Below are positions 7,978-14,811 of a DNA stretch of 27,311 nucleotides, piece by piece; position 1 is the first letter of the stretch; each line of letters begins with the position of its first letter. This stretch comes from a virus: IMG/VR virus record IMGVR_UViG_3300010885_006034, positions 1 to 27,311 of that record, one strand, 5' to 3'. The position numbers and the translations under genes were made by a program. The notes beneath the pieces were generated by a model that saw only the letters and a program-made list of their open reading frames with translations, was not told the origin of the DNA and ran no database searches.

Positions 7978-9072
7978 TTATTTAAACTTTTTATAATACT
8001 CAGTAATTTGAGGAGTGTATTTGTTGATATCAATTCCAATCTGAGAAGCGAACAATGCTACGCCTGGGAATTTCTCATCAAGATCGCCTTTAGGATTTCC
8101 TCGTACGATTGCTTGAGCAGCAGGACCAAAGAATCTATCAAAGAAATCTTCAAAAACCATTACTTGTTCTGTATGTGATTTGTGTCGCTTAACGATAGAA
8201 ATCAATCCTGTGAATGATTGCATTTCTTTGAGTTCAGCTGGAGTAGGTTGAGTACCAAGGAACATATTAAATATATTCTCGAGTTCAGTAATAAACACAG
8301 AATCTTTAGTATCTAATTCATCAAAGACTGGCTTACCATTCATCATGACTTGTTTGCCATTTTCCATTACAGGCATGTAACGTATACGGAGTCCTTTTTG
8401 GACACTGAATGCCAATTTAGATTTGTCAGTTTCTTTAGGAGTTCTTTTCTTGCCTGTTAAGATAACAATAGGTTCACGTTTATCTCCATGCAAACTTTGC
8501 ATTAAGTATTTGTGAGCTACTCCCTTGACACCTTTGATAACATCTTCCCAAGCAGAACTATGACTGAATTGTGCCCAGTCTGTTGGCTTACCATTCTTAT
8601 AATCAACTAATTCTAAATCAATTTGAATATTGATGCCATACTTACTGAGTTCCCACAATGATATGAATTGACCAGCAGATACTTTATAACCAATCAATTT
8701 GATAGGACCAAAAGTTTTGCCTTCACTATTATCGAGAAATTTCTTAATCATAGGTTCCATAGCAACATCGACTTGAGTATCAATATCGCCAACAGAAGGT
8801 TTCTTAGAAGTAAACAAAGCAGAAGGAATGTCGGCAAGATTAAAGAAGTGGAAAGCTGAACCGCTTAGATACTTGTTAGATTTAAACAGATCATCATTCC
8901 ATATGGGAAGACCAAATTGTGATTCGAATGCTTTAGATACAAGTTCGAGCCCTTGACGGATAACAGGTACGATTTCATCTCTCGAAATTGACTTTAAGTC
9001 TATCCGTGTAGCTTCTTGATCACCAATTTGGACATTACCGCCTTCGGTAAGATACTCTTTGAACGATTTCAT
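7978..9072 (-). CDS. Pol-beta-like nucleotidyltransferase with capsid-targeting-like N-terminus
   Basis: A 364-residue protein. After a short leader, residues 69-73 (LSGSA) and 95-98 (GDID) match the GS...DxD signature of pol-beta-fold nucleotidyltransferases, and IQIDLEL supplies a likely third carboxylate (D152). Such enzymes add nucleotides to RNA, DNA or protein; the substrate here is unknown. The rest is mixed alpha/beta with a helical C-terminus. It starts MKSFKEYLTE, nearly identical to the ligase-like neighbour and close to T4 MKTYQEFIAE, with an LxE cleavage-like site at residues 8-10. A perfect T4-type late promoter lies about 30 bases upstream and the start has AGGGAA. A packaged enzyme is the inferred role. 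Confidence 0.65.
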   Translation of the reverse strand: MKSFKEYLTEGGNVQIGDQEATRIDLKSISRDEIVPVIRQGLELVSKAFESQFGLPIWNDDLFKSNKYLSGSAFHFFNLADIPSALFTSKKPSVGDIDTQVDVAMEPMIKKFLDNSEGKTFGPIKLIGYKVSAGQFISLWELSKYGINIQIDLELVDYKNGKPTDWAQFSHSSAWEDVIKGVKGVAHKYLMQSLHGDKREPIVILTGKKRTPKETDKSKLAFSVQKGLRIRYMPVMENGKQVMMNGKPVFDELDTKDSVFITELENIFNMFLGTQPTPAELKEMQSFTGLISIVKRHKSHTEQVMVFEDFFDRFFGPAAQAIVRGNPKGDLDEKFPGVALFASQIGIDINKYTPQITEYYKKFK

Positions 9073-9100
9073 TATTTTCCCTAAATCTAATTAATAATGA

Positions 9101-9109
9101 GTATTTATA
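9101..9109 (-). promoter_or_regulatory. T4-type late promoter
   Basis: The minus strand reads TATAAATAC, an exact match to the T4 late -10 element, about 30 bases upstream of the nucleotidyltransferase ATG at 9072. It overlaps the stop codon of the denV remnant. Its position supports late expression of the capsid-tagged enzyme genes. Confidence 0.7.
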
Positions 9110-9387
9110 TTTTAAACCCATCCACGTCCATAATCGACGTCGAGTAATATTTGTACCAATGAGGTTTCATACCAATTCTTTCACGTATTCTTTCACGTAT
9201 GATAGTTAATGCATTAGGAGATGGATCGTATGACTTGAAGAAAACTGAGGGAATTCCTTCGCAGTATTCGGCAAAATTATTCCATTCTAGGTCTTTACGA
9301 AATCCTCGTAGTCGAAGCTCTTCACTCAGTAATTCATACCTGTTGATCAGCTAATTCTTTTGGATCTACTAGATTTATTCTTGTCAT
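9105..9387 (-). pseudogene. denV: denV remnant (pyrimidine-dimer DNA glycosylase) with internal deletion
   Basis: From an ATG at 9387 the minus strand encodes MTRINLVDPKELADQQ, which matches the start of T4 endonuclease V (MTRINLTLVSELADQ), then meets TGA after 17 codons. In another frame it continues YELLSEELRLRGF and ends with PHWYKYYSTSI, matching the T4 C-terminal pattern (QIELIAECLKRGF and PTWYKYYGKAI). About 55 residues in the middle are absent, including the region holding the catalytic Glu23 and neighbouring arginines of T4 DenV, and the two pieces are out of frame. The enzyme cuts at UV dimers. Here it should be dead. This explains the roughly 375-base stretch without a normal gene. 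Confidence 0.8.
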
Positions 9388-9410
9388 GATATAATTTCTC
9401 TCAAAGTAAA

Positions 9411-9436
9411 GGCGTAGATCAATTAAGACCTACGCC
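9411..9436 (-). terminator. Hairpin after the dUTPase-like gene
   Basis: GGCGTAG (9411-9417) pairs with CTACGCC (9430-9436), extended by two further pairs past one mismatch. It lies just downstream of the dUTPase-like stop at 9451 on the minus strand. The following TTTACTTT is a weak U-tract, so termination may be partial. Confidence 0.55.
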
Positions 9437-9450
9437 ATTCATATTATAAA

Positions 9451-9975
9451 TTAGGCTTGGTATTTTGTATCGTGTTCCTTGTGGTTTCCGTATGATCCAT
9501 CATACAACGAAAGTGTTTCAGCATTCCACATGACGTATTGACCAATACGAGTACCTTGTTTGATTCGGATTGTACCAGAACCAACATGCATACATGCAGC
9601 CATTACTCCACCTACTTTTTCACCAGTCGTAACATCTATACCATAACCACTATCGTATAATCCAGAAGTTAAGAATACGTCATTGCGATTCAATGTAGAT
9701 CTAGTGATTACGAATCCAGCTTCCCTATCTGAAATAGTCACTATATTCTCCATTACTACTTCGTAACCACCAGGAGCAAGTTCAAACCAACCATCAGCAT
9801 CAGGAAGAAGTTGAATTGAGCCTCTATGAACTTTGGTATCATTATCAATCTCAAATACTGTATTGTTAATTTGAAATACTTTATCCAGTCGAAGATCGGC
9901 AGCATTAGCTTGAACATCACCCTCTTGTACTCCAGTCAAAGTAGAACGGCTAGTTGGGCTCATAATATGTTTCAT
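9451..9975 (-). CDS. dUTPase / dCTP deaminase-family protein
   Basis: A 174-residue protein of the dUTPase/dCTP deaminase fold. Visible motifs are AADLRLDKVF (25-34), RSTLNR (92-97), SGLYDSGYG (104-112, D108 equivalent to the dUTPase catalytic Asp), KQGTRIGQYV (139-148) and a C-terminal YDGSYGNHKEHDTKY arm. The position that carries the deaminase catalytic Glu reads VMAACMH, so dUTP hydrolysis is more likely than dCTP deamination. It would remove dUTP and supply dUMP for dTTP synthesis. The first ATG is preferred because AGAGGAA precedes it. It overlaps the dNMP kinase stop by four bases. Confidence 0.75.
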   Translation of the reverse strand: MKHIMSPTSRSTLTGVQEGDVQANAADLRLDKVFQINNTVFEIDNDTKVHRGSIQLLPDADGWFELAPGGYEVVMENIVTISDREAGFVITRSTLNRNDVFLTSGLYDSGYGIDVTTGEKVGGVMAACMHVGSGTIRIKQGTRIGQYVMWNAETLSLYDGSYGNHKEHDTKYQA

Positions 9976-10502
9976 AGGTGTTCCTCTAAAAAGTTAATAA
10001 TTTTGTCTTTGTAATCTTGTAACGTACCATCATTATCAATGATAAAATCTACATCATCTAATTCCGACTCTGTAATATGACCATCATAATCAAGTCCTGG
10101 TCTATTGATCTTTACTATACAGCCATTAAACTTCCTTACTAATTCTACTTCATTAGGAAATCTACAATCAGTAATTATCCAAGTAGTATTATGATTGGAA
10201 TATATTGCATCTTCTACATACTCTGTAAACTGATCTTCATTATACATTCGCATAAGCATTCCAATCTCACGAACCACCCTACGACCATCTACTTGGAAAT
10301 ACTTACCACCCAAATCACCTTTCAGTTCTGATCGTTTGAATTGATCATAAGCTAACTCATCTTCCAATCCAAAGATGTTGCAAATATGATGTTTGATTGG
10401 ATCTGCAAAAGCAATCTTACTGATATCAGGATATCTTTCTTGAGCAATCTTGAAGAATTCGTCTTTACCAGAACCTTTTGCTCCATGTAATGCTATAATC
10501 AT
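9972..10502 (-). CDS. Deoxynucleoside monophosphate kinase (T4 gp1-like)
   Basis: A 176-residue P-loop kinase: Walker A is GAKGSGKD (7-14), followed by a lid and substrate region KIAFADPIKHHICNIFG, GRRVVREIGMLMRMY, and WIITDCRFPNEVELV. The ending HITESELDDVDFIIDNDGT is typical of phage dNMP kinases, which phosphorylate dGMP, dTMP and sometimes modified dCMP for phage DNA synthesis. T4 gp1 is longer (241 residues). It sits between the DpdA-like and dUTPase-like genes, overlapping the latter by ATGA, so it belongs to the nucleotide-supply operon. Substrate range cannot be read from sequence. Confidence 0.85.
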   Translation of the reverse strand: MIIALHGAKGSGKDEFFKIAQERYPDISKIAFADPIKHHICNIFGLEDELAYDQFKRSELKGDLGGKYFQVDGRRVVREIGMLMRMYNEDQFTEYVEDAIYSNHNTTWIITDCRFPNEVELVRKFNGCIVKINRPGLDYDGHITESELDDVDFIIDNDGTLQDYKDKIINFLEEHL

Positions 10503-10504
10503 AA

Positions 10505-11365
10505 TTAGGCACTCATTTTATCAATAGAATGCATATTATAGAGTATATCATTCATAATATCAACATTAAACTCGTTAGTAATACTAAAATCTACTTCAGC
10601 TTCAAATTTACCATTACGTAATCCAGTAGGAGACCCATCATACCGAATACCATTAATTCCGTGCCAAATAGGACTAGAAGAATCCCACGAGAATATGTGC
10701 TTATGAAATTGACTCAAAAGCTCGATCTCATTTGGACCATCAGTCATCCCTAAACAATGAAAACGATTACTAGCATTCTTCAACAATAATCCATTCTTAT
10801 TCAATAAACTGAAAACCTTCCATCTAGCAAGGTATCTTTGAAGTCTGTATGATTCATCTTTATGACCATCACCATAAGATTGTTCATCTAGGCCTAGAGC
10901 AATAGGACAAGCAAGAATCGATACACCAATGTAATCAATATCCTTATTACCAATAGCCCATTCGAATGATGCTAATAGGTCTTCGATTTTACCAAATTCT
11001 GATTGAGGACAGAAGAATGTTTTGAATCCTGCTTCTTTAATTTCAGGTATTAACTTAATAGCAGCATTAATGGTTTTGGTATAGTGTTCTTTAGGATAAT
11101 CAGACATCACTATCGAATCACCCCCAACCAACTTAGCCATACTAATCAGTTTAGAAGAATCGTACATTGGTTGGCCACGCTTAAACATTTCAAATGCTGA
11201 ATTATCCACATGGTAAAATACGTTTGGATTCTCTTCTTTCAATCGAATATAGAAGTTACGATATTCTTCATTCTCTTCAATCAAATGAGCCAACAACAAA
11301 TGAACAGGATATTTTTCTACGAATGGTAGATAAGATACAGGAGCAATATGTGCAAAGTTGATCAT
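10505..11365 (-). CDS. dpdA: DpdA-like DNA guanine transglycosylase (TGT family)
   Basis: A 286-residue TIM-barrel-type protein related to tRNA-guanine transglycosylase and phage DpdA, which swap guanine in DNA for a 7-deazaguanine base. Motifs in TGT order: FYHVDNSAFE (D54, like the DSGGFQ substrate Asp), DSIVMSDYP (D89), FFCPQSEFG, DYIGVSILACP (like GYAIGG), FHCLGMTDGPNEIE (like YLMGVG), and SWDSSSPIWHG (D228, the expected nucleophile, followed by an arginine). The zinc site of tRNA enzymes is absent. It shares a transcription unit with folE, queD and queE. Start at 11365 has AGAGGAA. Which DpdA subfamily it belongs to is not decided. Confidence 0.75.
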   Translation of the reverse strand: MINFAHIAPVSYLPFVEKYPVHLLLAHLIEENEEYRNFYIRLKEENPNVFYHVDNSAFEMFKRGQPMYDSSKLISMAKLVGGDSIVMSDYPKEHYTKTINAAIKLIPEIKEAGFKTFFCPQSEFGKIEDLLASFEWAIGNKDIDYIGVSILACPIALGLDEQSYGDGHKDESYRLQRYLARWKVFSLLNKNGLLLKNASNRFHCLGMTDGPNEIELLSQFHKHIFSWDSSSPIWHGINGIRYDGSPTGLRNGKFEAEVDFSITNEFNVDIMNDILYNMHSIDKMSA

Positions 11366-11367
11366 TA

Positions 11368-11742
11368 TTAAATTCCTCTATACGTTTTAGTACAACCATT
11401 CTCATTATCTTCACTGACATCAATAGTAAACTTTCTACCTGGATACTTCGAGTGGATTTCTGTAGCAAGATCATCCGCAATCATCTCACAACTTTTATAA
11501 TCTAGTTCTAACGTACCATCATACAAACTTTCCAACCATCTCTTGAATTGGATGAACTCAATGTCTCTATCATTATGAGTAACTTCAATCCATACTTTGA
11601 ACCAGAACATATGACGATGGGGATATCCTAGGAACGACACATCAGCAAGATTAGGATCTGTTAACGCAGCAGGATACTTGTGGATACCTTCTTTCTTGAA
11701 GGTAACCCAAATAGAATTTGATTCTGTGATAAGAGTAGTCAT
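11368..11742 (-). CDS. QueD/PTPS-like T-fold paralogue, candidate deazaguanine tailoring protein
   Basis: The start at 11742 is chosen because GAGG lies six bases upstream. The 124-residue product has GIHKYP (H21) and YPHRHMFWFKVWIEV (H42, H44), which could form the three-histidine zinc site of 6-pyruvoyl-tetrahydropterin-synthase-like enzymes. It then has RDIEFIQFKRWLESL, SCEMIADDL (84-92) and IDVSED (E111), in the same order as in QueD. The catalytic Cys and the Asp-His pair of true QueD are not visible. It lies between the nuclease-like and DpdA-like genes. A role in processing the deazaguanine base, perhaps decarboxylation, is inference; a fold-level resemblance only is possible. Confidence 0.5.
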   Translation of the reverse strand: MTTLITESNSIWVTFKKEGIHKYPAALTDPNLADVSFLGYPHRHMFWFKVWIEVTHNDRDIEFIQFKRWLESLYDGTLELDYKSCEMIADDLATEIHSKYPGRKFTIDVSEDNENGCTKTYRGI

Positions 11743-11743
11743 G

Positions 11744-12205
11744 TTAAACCTCAATAGTTCTTCTGGTTACGAAAGGCATATGTTGTCCCGAGACTCTATA
11801 TAATCCCTTATTTCTCATGTTATTGTCAACAATATATTTTTGCATCTCTTGTCTATCATACCATGCCATTTGACCAGTAGTAGGATTACAATGCCAGATT
11901 CTATGACTGATTTTACTAGGATTGAATAACCATCCTTTATCATCAGTTTCAATGTAGAAGGTACCATGACTATCGATGTTAGATTTTACATCTGCTGAGT
12001 AAGGTCTTTTCCATTTAGGAGATTGGAATTCAATATCAATTCCAGCAAGCTGTTTGGTTCTGTCAGCTTCATGAAGAGTAACATTCCAGCCCCAACTTTC
12101 TAATACTTGTTTAACAAAAACTTCACCTTTCAATCCTTTAGCACCAGGGGGCCCGAAGGCCCCCTCTGCTGAATCAGTCCATTCTATAGTCAATCGTTCA
12201 CTCAT
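11744..12205 (-). CDS. PD-(D/E)XK nuclease-like protein
   Basis: A 153-residue protein with features of the restriction-endonuclease fold: an early glutamate in GLKGEVFVKQVLESWGW (E28), then LAGIDIEF (D57) and YSADVKSN (D72-x-K74), with the D...DxK spacing expected for a PD-(D/E)XK site. FYIETDDKGWLF follows. DNA cleavage is inferred only. It lies inside the deazaguanine island between folE and the QueD-like paralogue, where a nuclease could act on unmodified DNA. Codons about 14-20 form a very GC-rich C(UUCG)G hairpin. The ATG at 12205 follows AGGAA. Confidence 0.6.
   Translation of the reverse strand: MSERLTIEWTDSAEGAFGPPGAKGLKGEVFVKQVLESWGWNVTLHEADRTKQLAGIDIEFQSPKWKRPYSADVKSNIDSHGTFYIETDDKGWLFNPSKISHRIWHCNPTTGQMAWYDRQEMQKYIVDNNMRNKGLYRVSGQHMPFVTRRTIEV
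12146..12165 (-). other. C(UUCG)G hairpin inside a coding sequence
   Basis: AGGGGGCC and GGCCCCCT pair perfectly over 8 bp around TTCG on the coding strand, giving an extra-stable C(UUCG)G tetraloop. It encodes part of AEGAFGPPG near the N-terminus of the nuclease-like protein. It is far more GC-rich than its surroundings and has no U-tract, so it is not a normal terminator. Confidence 0.85.
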
Positions 12206-12218
12206 AATATAATTCCTA

Positions 12219-12887
12219 TTACTGACTTAATGTGATAAATTCTGCTCTGCAAGCTGGATCATTCTTAAATATACCACCTAACTTAGAAGTCACTGTAGTA
12301 CTACCAACATCTTCTACTCCTCTTGCCTTAACACAATAATGTCTAGCATCAATCTTAACAGCAATGTTATCAGTTTTCAAGATGTACTGAAGAGCATGAT
12401 ATACTTGTTCAGTCAATCGTTCTTGAATTTGTGGACGTTTAGCAAAGTACTCTACGATTCTATTCATTTTAGATAATCCTAGAACCACTTTGTCAGGAAT
12501 GTATGCTATAGTAGCAAAACCATCAATTACTACAAAGTGATGCTCACAATTAGATTGGACATTGATATTCTTCTCAATAACCATCTCATCATAACCCATT
12601 TTGTTTAGAACTGTAGTACATTTAGGGAATGCTTCAAAGTCTAATCCCCAGAAGATTTCATTAACGAACATCTTGGCTACTCGTTTAGGAGTATCCATTA
12701 GACTATCATCCATTAAATCTAATCCTAAAGTTTCCATGATATCTCTGAACTTATCTTCAATGATATCAATTCTTTGTGAGCGGGGATTAGCAAACGGTTT
12801 CATTGGAGTCTCTACTCCATGAGCAACCAAATGTTTGTGAATTTCATATCCAAGTTTAGCATCACATTTTGTTTTATTATAAGCCAT
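12219..12887 (-). CDS. folE: GTP cyclohydrolase I
   Basis: A 222-residue enzyme converting GTP to dihydroneopterin triphosphate, the first step of 7-deazaguanine and folate synthesis. Family signatures are DTPKRVAKMF (65-74), INVQSNCEHHFVV (C114, H116, H117), PDKVVLGLSKMNRIVEYFAKRPQIQ, and ARHYCVKARGV (H183, C185, the zinc-binding set with C114). The N-terminus matches the usual bacterial length. The start at 12887 is chosen because AAGGAAGG lies directly upstream; a longer frame would run 23 residues into queD. It lies downstream of queD and queE in the same orientation, consistent with the base-modification pathway rather than folate supply. Confidence 0.93.
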   Translation of the reverse strand: MAYNKTKCDAKLGYEIHKHLVAHGVETPMKPFANPRSQRIDIIEDKFRDIMETLGLDLMDDSLMDTPKRVAKMFVNEIFWGLDFEAFPKCTTVLNKMGYDEMVIEKNINVQSNCEHHFVVIDGFATIAYIPDKVVLGLSKMNRIVEYFAKRPQIQERLTEQVYHALQYILKTDNIAVKIDARHYCVKARGVEDVGSTTVTSKLGGIFKNDPACRAEFITLSQ

Positions 12888-12918
12888 TTTACCTTCCTTA
12901 ATCGGTGAATTTAATTTA

Positions 12919-13491
12919 CTACTTTCTGTAAGAACTTCTTGATTTTGGTGTCTCAAACCAATCTATTTGAGTCGTAGTCACGTTTAACTTCGACATCTTC
13001 ACATCAACACAATCATATAACCATTTTGATAAGTTTTCTGAAGTAGGAACGAAATCTACTATAAAATACCCTTCTAATGTTTCATATGTTTCATCTTCTG
13101 GAATTCCTGACATATCCAGAACGTACCCTGCTACGTGATCTGTATTAGGAACCAATACAGGTATAGTAGCTAAATCCTTATCAGTAACTGAATTCCATAA
13201 ACTCTGAACTAATCTAGTAAACATAGGATCATTAGCATCAATAATAAATCTATGATCAACGTACGTATCTAGGAAATTCTTCAACCAACCTAAATGTTTG
13301 AAATCAATTACCATTCCTCGTTCTAACGTATCTCCTTCAAGAAACACATGAACCAATCCCTCGTGGCCATGTAAGAACCTACATTTGCAATAGGTATCAT
13401 TAGAGTCGCAAAATTCTTCTACTAACTTTTGACTCCACACTCTATGACCATAACAAAAGCTAAACTGTTTATCAATAGTCCAAGTACTCAT
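12919..13491 (-). CDS. queD: 6-carboxy-tetrahydropterin synthase
   Basis: A 190-residue QueD, converting dihydroneopterin triphosphate to 6-carboxy-5,6,7,8-tetrahydropterin. The zinc ligands are H16 in FCYGHRVW and H41/H43 in CRFLHGHEG. C35 or C37 just before the HGH motif is the probable catalytic cysteine, and VDHRF (D79, H80) is the catalytic pair. PTSENLSKWLYD (149-160) and the late WFETP are family features. It is longer than the E. coli enzyme (about 120 residues), with inserts around residues 20-35 and 105-140. AAGGGG precedes the ATG. It lies between queE and folE. Confidence 0.9.
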   Translation of the reverse strand: MSTWTIDKQFSFCYGHRVWSQKLVEEFCDSNDTYCKCRFLHGHEGLVHVFLEGDTLERGMVIDFKHLGWLKNFLDTYVDHRFIIDANDPMFTRLVQSLWNSVTDKDLATIPVLVPNTDHVAGYVLDMSGIPEDETYETLEGYFIVDFVPTSENLSKWLYDCVDVKMSKLNVTTTQIDWFETPKSRSSYRK

Positions 13492-13500
13492 TTTATCCCC

Positions 13501-14277
13501 TTATCGATTTTTTGCGTTAGACCAAACATATGTATGGCCTCTAAGTGCTATTCTAAAACCTAATTCTTGATACTTCTCGACGATAGGAGCAATCTTTAAT
13601 TGATCTTCCATTGTCTCTCCCAAAGGCATTACCCATACCTCAGAATCAATATCATTATCCACTAGAATCTTAGTTACGTCAAGCAATTCTTTCTCACATT
13701 CTTTAGAAGCATCAGCTACAAACTTAATTTGAGTACTGAACAATTCCGTAATATCAATAATGTTATCAATATCTACTGCCCCTTTCTCACCACTGACTGA
13801 CTCAAGTTTAGGACTGATAGAGAAGAATGGATAAGCATCTGATTCATAAGCCCATTTAACAAACTCATCAGTTAATCGTTGAGTACCATTAGTCTCGACG
13901 GTAAAGTGAACAAAATCGTTCTCTTCTGTAAACAAATCAATTACTTCCATAATCATGGTCTGATACTTTTTCAATAATGGCTCACCACCAGTAAACACAA
14001 TATGGATGTCGCTATTAGTAATTGGATGAACCAATGAACCTGTTGGATTATTTTCATTTGTGATAAGTGCTTTCAGAGTTTGGTGAATCTCTTCTGCCGT
14101 ATAAGTTTCATGTTGATTTTTGAACTCACCATTCCAAGAGTATTCTGTGTCACAGGGAAATCCAGGACATTTCAAGTTACATCCAAATGAACGAACCCAT
14201 AATGAAGGAGTACCAGCAAAAGTACCTTCTCCTTGCATACTAAAGAACATTTCCGACAATCTATATTTGCTACTCAT
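13501..14277 (-). CDS. queE: 7-carboxy-7-deazaguanine synthase (radical SAM)
   Basis: A 258-residue radical SAM enzyme forming 7-carboxy-7-deazaguanine. It begins YRLSEMFFSMQGEGTFAGTP, the QueE start signature. The cluster motif is GCNLKCPGFPCDT with C33, C37 and C42, spacing CX3CX4C rather than the common CX3CX2C. TGGEP (96-100) binds SAM, VETNGT (127-132), SPKLES (155-160) and MPLG (217-220) follow, and the end RGHTYVW replaces the usual QxHK-like ending. GGAG precedes the ATG. It is the first of three consecutive pathway genes (queE, queD, folE). Function is well supported; cluster spacing is unusual. Confidence 0.9.
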   Translation of the reverse strand: MSSKYRLSEMFFSMQGEGTFAGTPSLWVRSFGCNLKCPGFPCDTEYSWNGEFKNQHETYTAEEIHQTLKALITNENNPTGSLVHPITNSDIHIVFTGGEPLLKKYQTMIMEVIDLFTEENDFVHFTVETNGTQRLTDEFVKWAYESDAYPFFSISPKLESVSGEKGAVDIDNIIDITELFSTQIKFVADASKECEKELLDVTKILVDNDIDSEVWVMPLGETMEDQLKIAPIVEKYQELGFRIALRGHTYVWSNAKNR

Positions 14278-14313
14278 TTCTTTCTCCGATTAACCAAAAC
14301 ATACATCATTATA

Positions 14314-14802
14314 CTATGGGTAGATCGTATAGTCAACAAATGATTCCCACGGATACACAATCCATAATGAGGGATCAGCTTCTTTATCAATCTCTTCGTA
14401 TGCAAAATCGACTTTGATAGGGCTAGCAATGTTGTTGTGGATAGTAGCAATTCTGAACATGATACTAGTATCTTCAGTCTCCCAATCCCAATTACCAATA
14501 ATCCACTCTAGTGTTTTTCCAGAATCATTAATATCATCAACCACAAGAACTTTGATTGGATCTTTTCCCAGAAGGAATCGTAAATAATCTGCATCAATGG
14601 TTTCTTGGATTTCCCCATCTCTTAACTGAACGATAAAGGTCTTGCAAGGGATACCTGTAATTTTGCTTATAAGAGTTGCTGGAATGGAACCACCATTAGC
14701 GATACCAATAATTAAGTCAGGAACCCAATCAGCTTCTTTCATTTGCTTATCTATTGATCGAATGGCATTTTCAACATACTGCCATGTCATGTATCTTTTC
14801 AT
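14314..14802 (-). CDS. Guanine/xanthine-type phosphoribosyltransferase
   Basis: A 162-residue type I phosphoribosyltransferase. The PRPP loop is VLVVDDINDSGKTL (85-98), a GIANGG loop (33-38) supplies the PPi site, and WIVYPWES (147-154) resembles the base-site end of xanthine-guanine phosphoribosyltransferases such as Gpt. These enzymes join a free purine base to PRPP to give the nucleotide. It lies directly upstream of queE in the modification island, so recycling of guanine released by the DpdA-like exchange enzyme is an attractive but unproven job. AAAGGT precedes the ATG. Base specificity cannot be proved by reading. Confidence 0.8.
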   Translation of the reverse strand: MKRYMTWQYVENAIRSIDKQMKEADWVPDLIIGIANGGSIPATLISKITGIPCKTFIVQLRDGEIQETIDADYLRFLLGKDPIKVLVVDDINDSGKTLEWIIGNWDWETEDTSIMFRIATIHNNIASPIKVDFAYEEIDKEADPSLWIVYPWESFVDYTIYP

Positions 14803-14811
14803 GTTATACCT

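Noticed and set aside
9174-9200. Tandem TTCTTTCACGTA repeat
   Set aside because: Only two 12-base units, encoding RERIRERI in the denV remnant; too short to be a repeat array or CRISPR.
9105-9387. Intron in denV
   Set aside because: The conserved middle of the protein is missing rather than interrupted, so there is nothing to splice together.
12146-12165. Rho-independent terminator in the nuclease-like gene
   Set aside because: The hairpin is followed by GGTGCTAAAGG, not a U-tract, and the reading frame continues through it.
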